Positions 22,072 to 31,460 of a DNA stretch of 64,000 nucleotides are shown here, piece after piece. Position 1 is the stretch's first letter; each line of letters opens with the position of its first letter. The position numbers and the translations under genes were made by a program. The stretch spans positions 1,178,001-1,242,000 of the forward strand of contig MSED01000005.1 in assembly GCA_002099365.1 (NCBI GenBank), written 5' to 3'. The notes beneath the pieces are model-generated. The model saw nothing but the letters and a program-made list of their open reading frames with translations, was not told where the DNA came from and did not search any database. Source of the DNA: Phialophora verrucosa (taxonomy: Eukaryota; Ascomycota; Eurotiomycetes; Chaetothyriales; Herpotrichiellaceae).

Positions 22072-23454
22072 ATGGCAGCAATCACGCAGACCATCGCAAT
22101 CATTGACCGGTCGAACAAGGTTGTCAGTACAAGCAAACAACTCAAAAATGTCTTCAAGGAGGCCAAGATGGCCTACCTCGAGCGCAAGGCCGAGATAGTC
22201 AACGCACGAAGAGCGAAAGAAGAAAAGGAACTTAGAAAGGCAATGAAGGCCGCGACAATAGCAGACGACGCGAGGTCAGACACGACGCGGAAATCGCGGA
22301 GACATCGCAGCCATCGAAGGGAGAACGAGGATGTCCACGACCATCCGTCAAGCCCCGAGCACCACTACTCACCGGAGTCTCCGAGGAGGTATCATGCTCA
22401 TGTAGAGTCAGAAGCAGGTGTTTCGAGACACCTCGAGGAGCATTATCCCCAACCTGTTGGCCTGGCAGCGTTCAACGAGGAGCTCTATGGTCACCACCAC
22501 TACTCTGCGCCCGTGACTCCGCATGCACCTCATGCGGGCCACGAACTCGTCCGTCGTACCACAGACCTGCCTTTGCAAACTCAACGTCCGCATCGCCCTT
22601 CGCCTGTACGATCTCACTCGGTTTCTGACATCGACATGGACCTCGCATATGGAGACTTTCACCCGGAGTCACTGATGCTTGACCCGAAGACGGAGCAGAA
22701 GCTGCAGAAACAGGAGATGTCGAGCCTGGTGTTGAAGTGCAAGATGCTCATTGATGAAGCCAACTGCGCGCAGCACAGTGTCCGCGCCACGATCGCACAT
22801 CTGCAGGGGAACCCGGACGCCATGGCAGCCGTCGCGTTAACGTTGGCCGAGATCAGCAACTTGGCGAGCAAGATGGCACCGGGCGCGCTGGCGGCATTCA
22901 AAGCAGGCGCCCCGTCAGTCTTTGCCATGCTTGCAGCTCCTGAGTTCCTCATTGCTGTCGGCGTCGGCGTGGGAATCACGGTGGTCATGTTCGGAGGCTA
23001 CAAGATCATCAAGAAGATCAGGGCCCACATCACTGACAAGGGAGAGGAAGAGCTTGTAGATGAGATGCTCGACGTCCGCGAGCTCGACCGGATCGAGCAC
23101 TGGAGGCGTGGCATCGAGGATGCCGAAACTGCTAGTGTTGCTACGAGTGTTGAAGGCGAATTCATCACTCCTATGGCTGCCAAGAGTATGGGGCACCTGC
23201 CGATTCCTAAGGATAAGAACGAGGACCGACGTCGGGAACAGCGGAAAGAAGAGAAGAAGAGAAAACACCAAAGAAGAATCGAGGACGACCCTGACCGTAC
23301 GATGGTGGGAAGTGAGAATTCGTCGAAGTCGCGGAGGAGCAAGAGCAGCAGGTCCGAGAAGAAAGAAAAGGCGACAGTGAAGGTCAAGAAGCCGAGTACA
23401 CTGAGGAGGATGTTCACCAGCAGAGATATCGAAGTCGTATCTTCCAGACGATGA
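22072..23454 (+). CDS. Conserved-looking fungal protein with one central hydrophobic segment
   Basis: A single frame of 460 residues from ATG 22072. An N-terminal charged helix (residues about 20-65, many Lys/Arg/Glu) is followed by a His-rich disordered stretch (about 100-170), then a more ordered region (about 200-320) ending in a hydrophobic segment with FLIAVGVGVGITVVMFGGY, probably one membrane helix. The rest is highly basic and Ser-rich (RRSKSSRSEKKEKATVKVKK). I do not recognise a named family. The ordered region and single transmembrane segment suggest a membrane-anchored protein with long basic tails. It lies 358 bp upstream of the Rad17 gene on the same strand. Confidence 0.8.
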   Translation: MAAITQTIAIIDRSNKVVSTSKQLKNVFKEAKMAYLERKAEIVNARRAKEEKELRKAMKAATIADDARSDTTRKSRRHRSHRRENEDVHDHPSSPEHHYSPESPRRYHAHVESEAGVSRHLEEHYPQPVGLAAFNEELYGHHHYSAPVTPHAPHAGHELVRRTTDLPLQTQRPHRPSPVRSHSVSDIDMDLAYGDFHPESLMLDPKTEQKLQKQEMSSLVLKCKMLIDEANCAQHSVRATIAHLQGNPDAMAAVALTLAEISNLASKMAPGALAAFKAGAPSVFAMLAAPEFLIAVGVGVGITVVMFGGYKIIKKIRAHITDKGEEELVDEMLDVRELDRIEHWRRGIEDAETASVATSVEGEFITPMAAKSMGHLPIPKDKNEDRRREQRKEEKKRKHQRRIEDDPDRTMVGSENSSKSRRSKSSRSEKKEKATVKVKKPSTLRRMFTSRDIEVVSSRR

Positions 23455-23812
23455 GTCCCTGAGATGGCGTTCGAGCACATATATGGATTGATGATTCTAC
23501 GAAGCGATGAGGTTATGGAGTTTTAAGATGCAATGCTTGCAGAAGCGGACTTTTACTATACTCCCCGGATATGTTTGATTAATGAAGCCGGCTATGTTCC
23601 TCTTGCCACCACCGTCGATTGAGCAGCGCAGAGTGACCTGAATCAGGCTGACACGTGACCACACCGCTCCGTCGCAGTGACAACATCGCGGTTTCTTATT
23701 CTAAGTAGTTGAGTTTGAAATACGACTCTACGGCAGTGGCGACGCGGAAGTGAGAAACTCTGCATCTATGCTGTCGTCCTCTTAGTCGAGACCACGCCCG
23801 CCATGCTTGCTG
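23455..23812. other. Intergenic, Rad17 promoter side
   Basis: Contains a CACGTG hexamer near 23652 in a CACGTGACC context and GC-rich DNA close to the Rad17 start. No gene. Confidence 0.4.
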
Positions 23813-26476
23813 ATGGCTCCACGACCTGCCAAACGGCAGCGCCGATCCACCATTGCTCTTTCGGACGATAACGATGCGGACCTGGAGCCTCCCTCCTCAA
23901 AACACGCGAAAGCCAGCTTCCAGCGCGAGATCACGCTCGATGGCAGGACTTCTACCACGGTCTCTCCGGTCAAAAGCACGAAAACAAGGTCGACGGCAAG
24001 GAAGACCGCAGCATCGTCCTCCCCCATATCCTCGCCCGAGAAGACGAGAAAGAATACCAAGGTCAAAGATGAGCCCGTGAAGAACAAGTCTCTGCACAAC
24101 TTCTTTGGAAAGGCCAGCGAGGAGCAGAGATGGAGGAAGAAGTCACAGACCCCAGACCTGGAAGTCGAGAACGGTGCCGAGTTGAGCGATGCCATTGAGG
24201 ACGATGACATATCGGACGAGACGCTACAGGAACTTGGGCTGAAGATTGATAAATCAAGCAAACCTCTGGAACGGCGCAATCCGAATCTTCTATCCTCTGC
24301 CAGAAATCAAAATGAAAGCACAAATGGTGGAAGCCTGCCATCCAGCCAAAGATTTGTCAAGCCCGCCGTACCAGCGCGAAACTCCACCAGCGTTACGAAC
24401 ACGGACCGAGCAGAAGTAGAGGGCCACGCTCCGTGGGCCGATCGCTACGGTCCTACCAATGTGGAGGAGCTAATGGTCCACAAGAAGAAGGTTACTGATG
24501 TGCAAAGCTGGTTGCAGGGCAAGATTGACGGCCGGAATAACCAGAAACTCCTCGTCCTGAAGGGACCTGCGGGCAGTGGGAAGACCGCGACGGTGTCTCT
24601 GCTTGCGAAGGCTATGGGCTTGCAAGTGGTTTCCTGGCACAATCCGGCAGTCTCAGAGTCGGGGCCAAACAACTCCATCTCGGCACAGTTCGACGAGTTT
24701 TTAAATCGAAGTGGTCAATTCGGTAGCCTGGCATTTGACCATGATGTCTCTGCTGGACAGGCTCAGGAGGGCGTCATAGGAAATCAAATCCTGCTCATCG
24801 AGGAGTTTCCAGCAACCATGACGAGGTCCTCGAGTGCCCTACATTCATTCAGATCTGTCATTTCACGATTTCTCGCACGAGCAAAAGCTGCACCTCCAAT
24901 GGCTCTTCGTGGACAACAGAATTCCAGCGATGTATCTCCGCCAGTTGTCATAATCATATCCGAAACACTTCTGTCCTCTTCCACCGCCTTAGCAGACAGC
25001 TTCACAGCTCACCGGCTACTCGGACCGGAGATTCTGAATCATTCATTTGTGACAACCATGGATTTTAATCCTGTTGCAGCCACCTTGATGACGAAAGCTC
25101 TCGACTTGGTGGTAAAGAAAGAGGCAAGAGACTCGCGACGCAGGCGTACGCCTGGTCCCGGTGTCATTGCGAGACTGGCTGAGATCGGGGACATTCGCAG
25201 TGCGGTCAATTCCCTTGAGTTCCTGTGCCTCAAAGGAGACAATGGCTCAGCCTGGTCAGGTACCGTAGCGGCCAAAGTCAAGCGCACGGGCAAGGATAAC
25301 GTAGCCCTTACAGAGACGGAAAAGAACTCGCTTGAGTTGGTGAGCCAACGAGAGACAACCCTGGACATGTTTCACGCCACGGGAAAGATAGTCTACAACA
25401 AGCGCGAGGATCCTCGTGTCTTGGACACCAGAGCCGAACCACCTCCCAAACCACCGGACCACCTTATGCATTTGTACACGCCCAAAGTATCGCAAGTCGA
25501 CATAGAAGCGTTACTCAGTGAGACGGGCACCGATATTCAGACCTTCATCTCCACAGTCCATGAGAACTACATCCTCTCCTGCAGCGGCGACAACTTTGAA
25601 CGCAGTTTCGATGGGTGCTCAGATATCCTCTCGGTCAGCGATATCTTGAACCCTGAGTGCCGGCCAAACCGCCGTGGCAACGCGTCGAACCCCAATGCCG
25701 GCATTATTCAGTCGAACTTTCAAGCTGGGTCGTCAGATACGCTCCGCCAGGATGAGATCAGCTTCAATGTGGCTACCAGAGGGTTACTCTTCAATCTGCC
25801 ATCTCCGGTGAATCGAGCGGGAGCTGCAATTCCTGGTGGCAAGAGAGGAGACGAGTTCAAGATGTTCTATCCTGCGAGTCTGAGGCTGTGGAAGCCCATT
25901 GAGGAGATGCACGGGTTATTAGAGATGTTTGTTTATGGCGACGGGATTGCGCCCAGCAGACCAGCGATATCTGGCGCAGATGGCCCTATCAGCGACGGAG
26001 GTGTCGCGACTTGGCAATCACGGAACCTCGCCGAGAACTCGATGTTGTCGACGACGACTACGACGCTGCCAATCAAATCAGAACCGCCAGACCAGGATAT
26101 CTGGTACCCTACCCTCACGGACCTTGGAAAAGAGCAAGACTCCCCGCCTCCACCAACTACCCACGCCAAAGACGTCCTGACTCTTGAGCTACTGCCATAC
26201 AGGACGCGCATCCTCTCCGCAAGACATGAGGACACCACCTCCCTCGAGAAGATCACCAAGTTTAAACCGACAAGCTATCTTTCTAAAGCCGAGGAGAATC
26301 CCGACGATGACGACGACGATATGATGGCCACTAGCACTGATGTAGCTGCGCTCCCCCGCGCCACCGCAGCAGGTCCGAGAACAATAAGCGGGAGGATTGG
26401 GCCCCCGAACCTCGAGGCGCCCTCAGTGCAAGTGGAGAAAATGTACATCTCAGACGATGACATTGAAGACGACTGA
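23813..26476 (+). CDS. rad17: Checkpoint clamp loader Rad17 (Rad24)
   Basis: A single frame of 887 residues from ATG 23813; the frame is open a little further upstream but without an ATG. Rad17 replaces Rfc1 in a clamp-loader complex that loads the 9-1-1 clamp at DNA damage, in the nucleus. The AAA+ core starts with HAPWADRYGPTNVEEL and has Walker A GPAGSGKT at 251-258 and a Walker B-like ILLIEEFP near 325-332. Acidic, Ser-rich disordered sequence occupies the N-terminal third and the C-terminus ends in an acidic tail (SDDDIEDD), as in homologues. Before the AAA+ core, NKSLHNFF at 91-98 looks like a PCNA-interacting-peptide motif. No intron is evident. Confidence 0.95.
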   Translation: MAPRPAKRQRRSTIALSDDNDADLEPPSSKHAKASFQREITLDGRTSTTVSPVKSTKTRSTARKTAASSSPISSPEKTRKNTKVKDEPVKNKSLHNFFGKASEEQRWRKKSQTPDLEVENGAELSDAIEDDDISDETLQELGLKIDKSSKPLERRNPNLLSSARNQNESTNGGSLPSSQRFVKPAVPARNSTSVTNTDRAEVEGHAPWADRYGPTNVEELMVHKKKVTDVQSWLQGKIDGRNNQKLLVLKGPAGSGKTATVSLLAKAMGLQVVSWHNPAVSESGPNNSISAQFDEFLNRSGQFGSLAFDHDVSAGQAQEGVIGNQILLIEEFPATMTRSSSALHSFRSVISRFLARAKAAPPMALRGQQNSSDVSPPVVIIISETLLSSSTALADSFTAHRLLGPEILNHSFVTTMDFNPVAATLMTKALDLVVKKEARDSRRRRTPGPGVIARLAEIGDIRSAVNSLEFLCLKGDNGSAWSGTVAAKVKRTGKDNVALTETEKNSLELVSQRETTLDMFHATGKIVYNKREDPRVLDTRAEPPPKPPDHLMHLYTPKVSQVDIEALLSETGTDIQTFISTVHENYILSCSGDNFERSFDGCSDILSVSDILNPECRPNRRGNASNPNAGIIQSNFQAGSSDTLRQDEISFNVATRGLLFNLPSPVNRAGAAIPGGKRGDEFKMFYPASLRLWKPIEEMHGLLEMFVYGDGIAPSRPAISGADGPISDGGVATWQSRNLAENSMLSTTTTTLPIKSEPPDQDIWYPTLTDLGKEQDSPPPPTTHAKDVLTLELLPYRTRILSARHEDTTSLEKITKFKPTSYLSKAEENPDDDDDDMMATSTDVAALPRATAAGPRTISGRIGPPNLEAPSVQVEKMYISDDDIEDD

Positions 26477-27353
26477 TCAACCCCGAAATGAGTGGGTGGA
26501 TGGACTTGGGAAGCGTGCAGCCTCTTGTCAGGAACTTGAGTTATATCCGCGTGCCTGTCCACGTGTGCATGCCTCTGTGTTCAGGCAGGACGGACGTACG
26601 ACTTTGCACGGATGGGATGACTGCCGTGTACAGCGAACAGTGTACAGTATTGAATCTCGGAGGGCCGGTCTGTTCAGGCGACAATAGATGTGCAGGCACG
26701 CAAGCAAACAGGCAGTTAGTTATTCTAGAATCAATATTTCGTTCACGAACTGGAGCTAGTAGGGTACCGTGGTAGATAATATGTCCGGACATACACACAG
26801 TACGGTGATTAGATTGATAGGCACGTAAGGCAGGCAGGCAGGCAGGGAGGCCGGTACCCCGTAACTAAGCATATTAATATGTACACCGTACAGTAGTACA
26901 GTAGTCACCAAGGCATGCTGGCGTAGTGCTGCTCTTCGGTAGCCTATGATTATGTGCTGCTTTGGCTCTCATTGTCCATCATCCTGTGTCCTGAACCCTA
27001 TAGCCCTGACCTATGCCCTCATCCTGTATCCTGTCCACGCCTGACTTAGCTGATGTACAATAAGGCTCGCGGGTACGTATCGCTGCAATTGCATGGACCC
27101 ATCTTGGTCGTCCTTGCTGAGTGTCTGGGTGCGAGTCAGAGTCCAATACAATATTTTTTGGCCGGGTCAACCTGTCGTCTCCAGCGTCACTGGTGCAAGG
27201 CATATCATACCAGTGACCCAATGCTGCAGAGGTGGCCGATGGCGGTATAGTTACTTGACGTTCTTGTGGTGGTGGTCGCTCCAGAGTCGGATTCGTGCCA
27301 TATTCGACTCACTTGACGTTCGTCCTGTCTACCTCTGGCTCATAACTCATAGC
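26477..27353. other. Convergent intergenic region between Rad17 and Vtc4
   Basis: 3' ends of both genes face each other. AT/GC-mixed low-complexity DNA with a GGCA tetramer run and several gtac/cagta strings; no gene. Confidence 0.5.
26829..26844. repeat. GGCA microsatellite, four copies
   Basis: Four exact tandem GGCA units followed by GGG, within the convergent intergenic region. Confidence 0.85.
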
Positions 27354-29858
27354 TCACAGCTCACTCGCCGCCCCAAGTCCTTGTTTCTGAAACCACCCAT
27401 CCTCTTTGATGCGGAAAAAGAAGGAAACGGCCGTCGCGGCAAGCAGCCCGATACACAAGCCTGTGGTGCCATATTTGTCGTAATACCTGCTTACACTCGC
27501 CCTCCTCTTTCGGATCATCTGCACTCGCAACCAGTAAATAACAACGCTGTATATCAGCGCCGCGCACGCAACAAGGGTAAAGCCCCATGCACTGATCACA
27601 CTAACATAATCGCCGAAATTCAGGAGGGTGGCGGCGATGGACCCGATGATGATGCTGAACTCCAACCAAGAGAGGAACGTCCGTTCGGCGGCGAAGTAGA
27701 CTTTGGGTTCCACTCGGACGGGGACGTGGATTCGTTTGCCCTTGGGTGCTTTGAAGCGTTTAACCTGAACACCGCCCGTCATTTGGTTTCCACCACCCGC
27801 AACAGACCCATTCTGTGGCAGTGGTGTGGTCGTGGGTATCTTGTGGAAGAGGTTCAGGATGCGGTCGGCAGCCGATTGGGCGTGGTGTTTCACAAGCAAG
27901 GGGTAATATTTCCACGAGTTGGAGTGGCGGGCTTCTTCGAGCTCATTTTCAACGTCATCAGCCTCGGAGTCGTACAGGTACTCGTCGTCTGGAATGGGGA
28001 GAGCGGCAACTCTTTCCTCCTCATCAAGCGAGTTCCCTGGTGCGGCGTTGCCGTCGTCCAGATCGTCTTGGGTTTGAGCACGGCTGTGCTCATCGAGGAT
28101 TCGCCTTGCTGCTTTGAGCCTCCTTGTACCCTCATCGTCGTCATTCTGCGAGCCGTTGACCATGGGCGTCGTCTTGCCCGTAGTCTGAGTGTCGGCTGCC
28201 ATGGCGTCGTCGGAATCGTACTCATCATCATCATCGACATCGCTGGTACTATAGCTGGCTGTATTGGCGGGTCTCTCGATGCCAAAACGGTGAGTGATAG
28301 GCTTCCGAATGTCGACATCCATCTGGGGAAACCAAAAAGGCAGAAGGTCGATCCGATCGGGGAACATGGTTGCTGTGCCGTGGATGAACTTGGAGAACTT
28401 GGGCACCGCCTCGACCAGGTGACTGGCGGTCAGATCTCTTATCCATTGGGGTGGCTCTTGGCCGGCTTGAGTCTGCAGTTTCACTTCAAGGACGGCGTAA
28501 GGGAAAAGTTCGACATCTTCACGAGGCAGCTGGGGAAATGGCCAGTCAATGCCAATGTCCATTCGTCTCCAGTTCTTCCCAGATCTTTGCCGGCCGTCCA
28601 GGTTGTCCTCGCGAACCATGGTCAGTTCGGTGTCGAGTGAGATTCTCACGCGAGCGTCACCGGGGAGTTGGAAAGCTGTCCGATGGTAGAAGGAGCGGCA
28701 GACAGGAACAAGCCTACGGCTGATGACCCGGTACTGGATTTCTCGGGCGAGCTGTTCCAAGTCTTCAATCTCCTTGACACTCTTCTTGCCTTCTTTTCGC
28801 ATCTTGGCAAAGACCTCCTCAACGGTCATTTTACCAGCTAGGAATGCATTGACATTCTTCTCTTTCAGGACGAATCGCGCCTTGACAGACTTTTCGCCGG
28901 TCCAATCCTCACGATGTGTTTTTCTTTCTACGAAAATAGTTTCATTTTCCATCCCTCCGTACCAACGTAGGCGGATAGCTTCTGCACCCTCAGTCTTCTT
29001 CAGGCGACCCATGTATAGCTCCCATGTCTCGGGATTGTCGTAGTATATGGATGAGATGGCAGAGTCCTTCTCTTCGAACTCTTTGTTGGGGTTGAAAACG
29101 AGAACCGGGAGGTGCTTGAGGATGATGAGCTTCAGTTCGGTGATGTTGTCTGGATGGACCCAGTACTTTGTGGTCTGACGGACGAAGTTCTGCTGAGATC
29201 CCCCAGCGGAACTGTCTCCTTTCACCGGGTTGCCTCTAGTGCGTACAAGATCGTACAGTTTGGAGAGATTGACAATGAAGGCATCGTAGTTGTCCTGGAA
29301 GAACGGCTTCGCCTTCAGCCGGGTTGCAAATGACGGACGAAGGATCAGCTGAGTCTGTTTGTCATGCTTCTTGATGATCTTCTGGAAGCCCGTGTAGTTC
29401 AATTGAGTGAATTTTGCCAGGTCATGAACGTCTGCAATGATGTCGGAGAGGTCGGCCTCGAGTAGATCGAAGTCATTTTCAAGGTCGTCGTCCGTATCGG
29501 CGCCAGCTTGGTCCTGGCGGCCCTTCCGGTCGATAACATCTTTGACCTCAGACTCAGCACTCCTTATTCTCGAGACAATCTCTTGACTTTTCAGCTTTTG
29601 AAATGTATAGACCTTGTCAAGTTCCGCCTCTAGCAACCGGATGAAATTGGCCTCATCGTCGTCCGTCCACGGTTCCCTTTCGCCGCTCTTGCCGTTGATG
29701 AATGGTTTCTTGAGGGCGCTCTTAAGGTCATCGTAACCAATGTAGTGCCAATAATAGTCCTTGATTAGAGACTGCTTGAGCTGCAGGCCGAATCTGAAGT
29801 AGGCTTATCGTCAGCAAGGGAAAACACACCGCGGGGCGGTTGCAAGGACTGACTTCAT
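27354..29858 (-). CDS. VTC4: Vacuolar transporter chaperone 4, polyphosphate polymerase
   Basis: Two exons: a 5-nt first exon (29858-29854, ATGAA), a 60-nt intron, and a second exon 29793-27354, giving 814 residues. Vtc4 is the catalytic subunit of the VTC complex, making polyphosphate from ATP and passing it into the vacuole. The N-terminus MKFGLQLKQSLIKDYYW begins an SPX domain (about 1-150) that senses inositol pyrophosphates. The catalytic tunnel domain (about 190-480) contains IRLRWYG, TIFVERKTHREDWTGE and ISLDTELTMVRED, the basic and acidic residues expected for the active subunit rather than Vtc2/3. An acidic linker follows, then a C-terminal domain with three membrane segments (DUF202-like). 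Splicing is required to supply the start codon and the first SPX residues. A palindromic CACGTG site lies about 320 bp upstream. Confidence 0.96.
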
Positions 29859-31460
29859 GATGGTAATGCGAGTTGTAATTCTATAGCATTGAGGGCAGCG
29901 ACGCGGAGGAATGGTGTGCAGACGAGGTCACTGATGCTTTGGAGGGCTGATTGTTAGAGAATACAGAATTTTGAAGGCATTTTCTGCAGCGGAAGCAACG
30001 CCATGGATTGAAGCTCGAGCTTGGAAGTATTGCCAGCGGGCAAACAAATTGTTGCCGCTCATTCAATGCACGAGGTGACTCGCTTGCTTAAGCTCGCCTG
30101 CTAGCTGAGTCTCATAGGCTTCCCGCGCCTCCGGGCTGCCCTGCCCCTCACAATCTCATCCAATGGCGATCGCGATAGGCGCACGTGCGCCCCCGAATAC
30201 TTGTACTGTAGTTATCAGGACGCCAGACTGCTGAACCCACATCAGAAGCAATTGGTGCCCGGAGCTTTTCTTCTTGCTATGACCTAAAGCACGATGACGA
30301 GAACGTCGAACTCAAACCTTGACCATCAGTATACAGTACAGCCTCTACGTTGCAGAGTGCCGGTCCTTTAGCTACAACCTGTCAAGTAGGTTCCAATGTT
30401 TGTGGCCACAAGATCGAGGTTTCCTAACCGAATTGCACTCCCTGGACTATTTCACTACACTCGACTTCCCTCATCGCAGGCAACCTGAGATTGAACCACC
30501 GATTATTCGAAGTATTGGTTAACGCCCGAGCAATGTGGACAACTCAATAATGACCTTCGTCGGCTACTAGACCCAGAGGCGAGGTCTGGTTGCGCTGTAC
30601 AGAAGCTGCGAGGGTGCGTGAATTGACGAGGTTGGGCAACTCGGCCACAGACCGGATAGCTATCCTCTCACCTACCTGATGAGGCATCCATCGAGGCATC
30701 TGACAAGGACGGGCGGTGGTATATCTTGTCACTTGCCAACAGTGCCCGTGCTGGGCGTTCTCGTGGTAGAGGACATCATTGAACCGCATTGGCATCAATA
30801 CCCTGCGAGCATAGGCATCTCCTCACCACATCGTACATGGTCGACGACTTGCATACTTGATAGCGCTATTCTCCACTGGCCTCCATGGTGGACCGATGAC
30901 CCCAGACCCCGCGCGCTCACATTGCCATCTTCCAGTTTGTAAGTCACTGCTGAAGCGGGGAAATCTTTGCACGGAAAGGAGGAATGTTCCCGTGTAGTCC
31001 TAAATCTCGTCCGTATGGTAATACTGCAGTGGGGAGTTCGGGAAAATGGAGCCAGCATTGACCGCATCTCAACCTGTTCTTGTGACTTGCTCGTCTGAAA
31101 CTTCCAGATCGGGCGTCAAGAGGAAGAGACACAGTGACTCCCGATATCCTTCATCAAAACCCATCGATGCTCGTAGATGCTCATCTGCAACCCGATGTTA
31201 CTTGCCAGCCGGCCATCGGATTCCCATTGTGCTCAACCTGATGACCATCTCGTGCCCTCCCCGTCTGCGACATTTGACTCACAGGGTCGGCAGGCAACCG
31301 CGCTAGCCGAAAGGCAGCCGCAACGTCTCGAAGCCTCAACGACAGCAAGGGCTGTGCTCGACGCCACCTTACTTGTGAAAAGGCTTCCTCGCATCTTCTC
31401 CATGATATGCCGCCACCCAGTCTCAACCAGACTCGAATGTAATCTGGTCTCTCGATCACC
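29859..31460. other. Divergent intergenic region between Vtc4 and an F-box gene
   Basis: 1.6 kb holding both promoters. A short plus-strand ORF from ATG 31046 (86 codons) precedes the F-box gene and could be an upstream ORF, but nothing supports it beyond length. No tRNA or repeat seen. Confidence 0.45.
30178..30191. promoter_or_regulatory. Perfect 14-bp palindrome containing CACGTG, candidate PHO box
   Basis: GGCGCACGTGCGCC reads the same on both strands. The CACGTG core (30182-30187) is the site bound by Pho4 in yeast and NUC-1 in Neurospora; it sits about 324 bp upstream of the VTC4 ATG. VTC genes are phosphate-starvation induced in yeast. The hexamer also occurs elsewhere in the window, so its function is inference. 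Confidence 0.45.

Noticed and set aside
22915..23480. 187- and 160-codon minus-strand ORFs
   Set aside because: Antisense to the 460-residue membrane protein; low-complexity Ser/Leu mirror of a Lys/Arg/Glu-rich coding strand.
27093..28640. 515-codon plus-strand ORF
   Set aside because: Antisense to VTC4, starts without ATG in the long form, no domain; a shadow of third-position bias.
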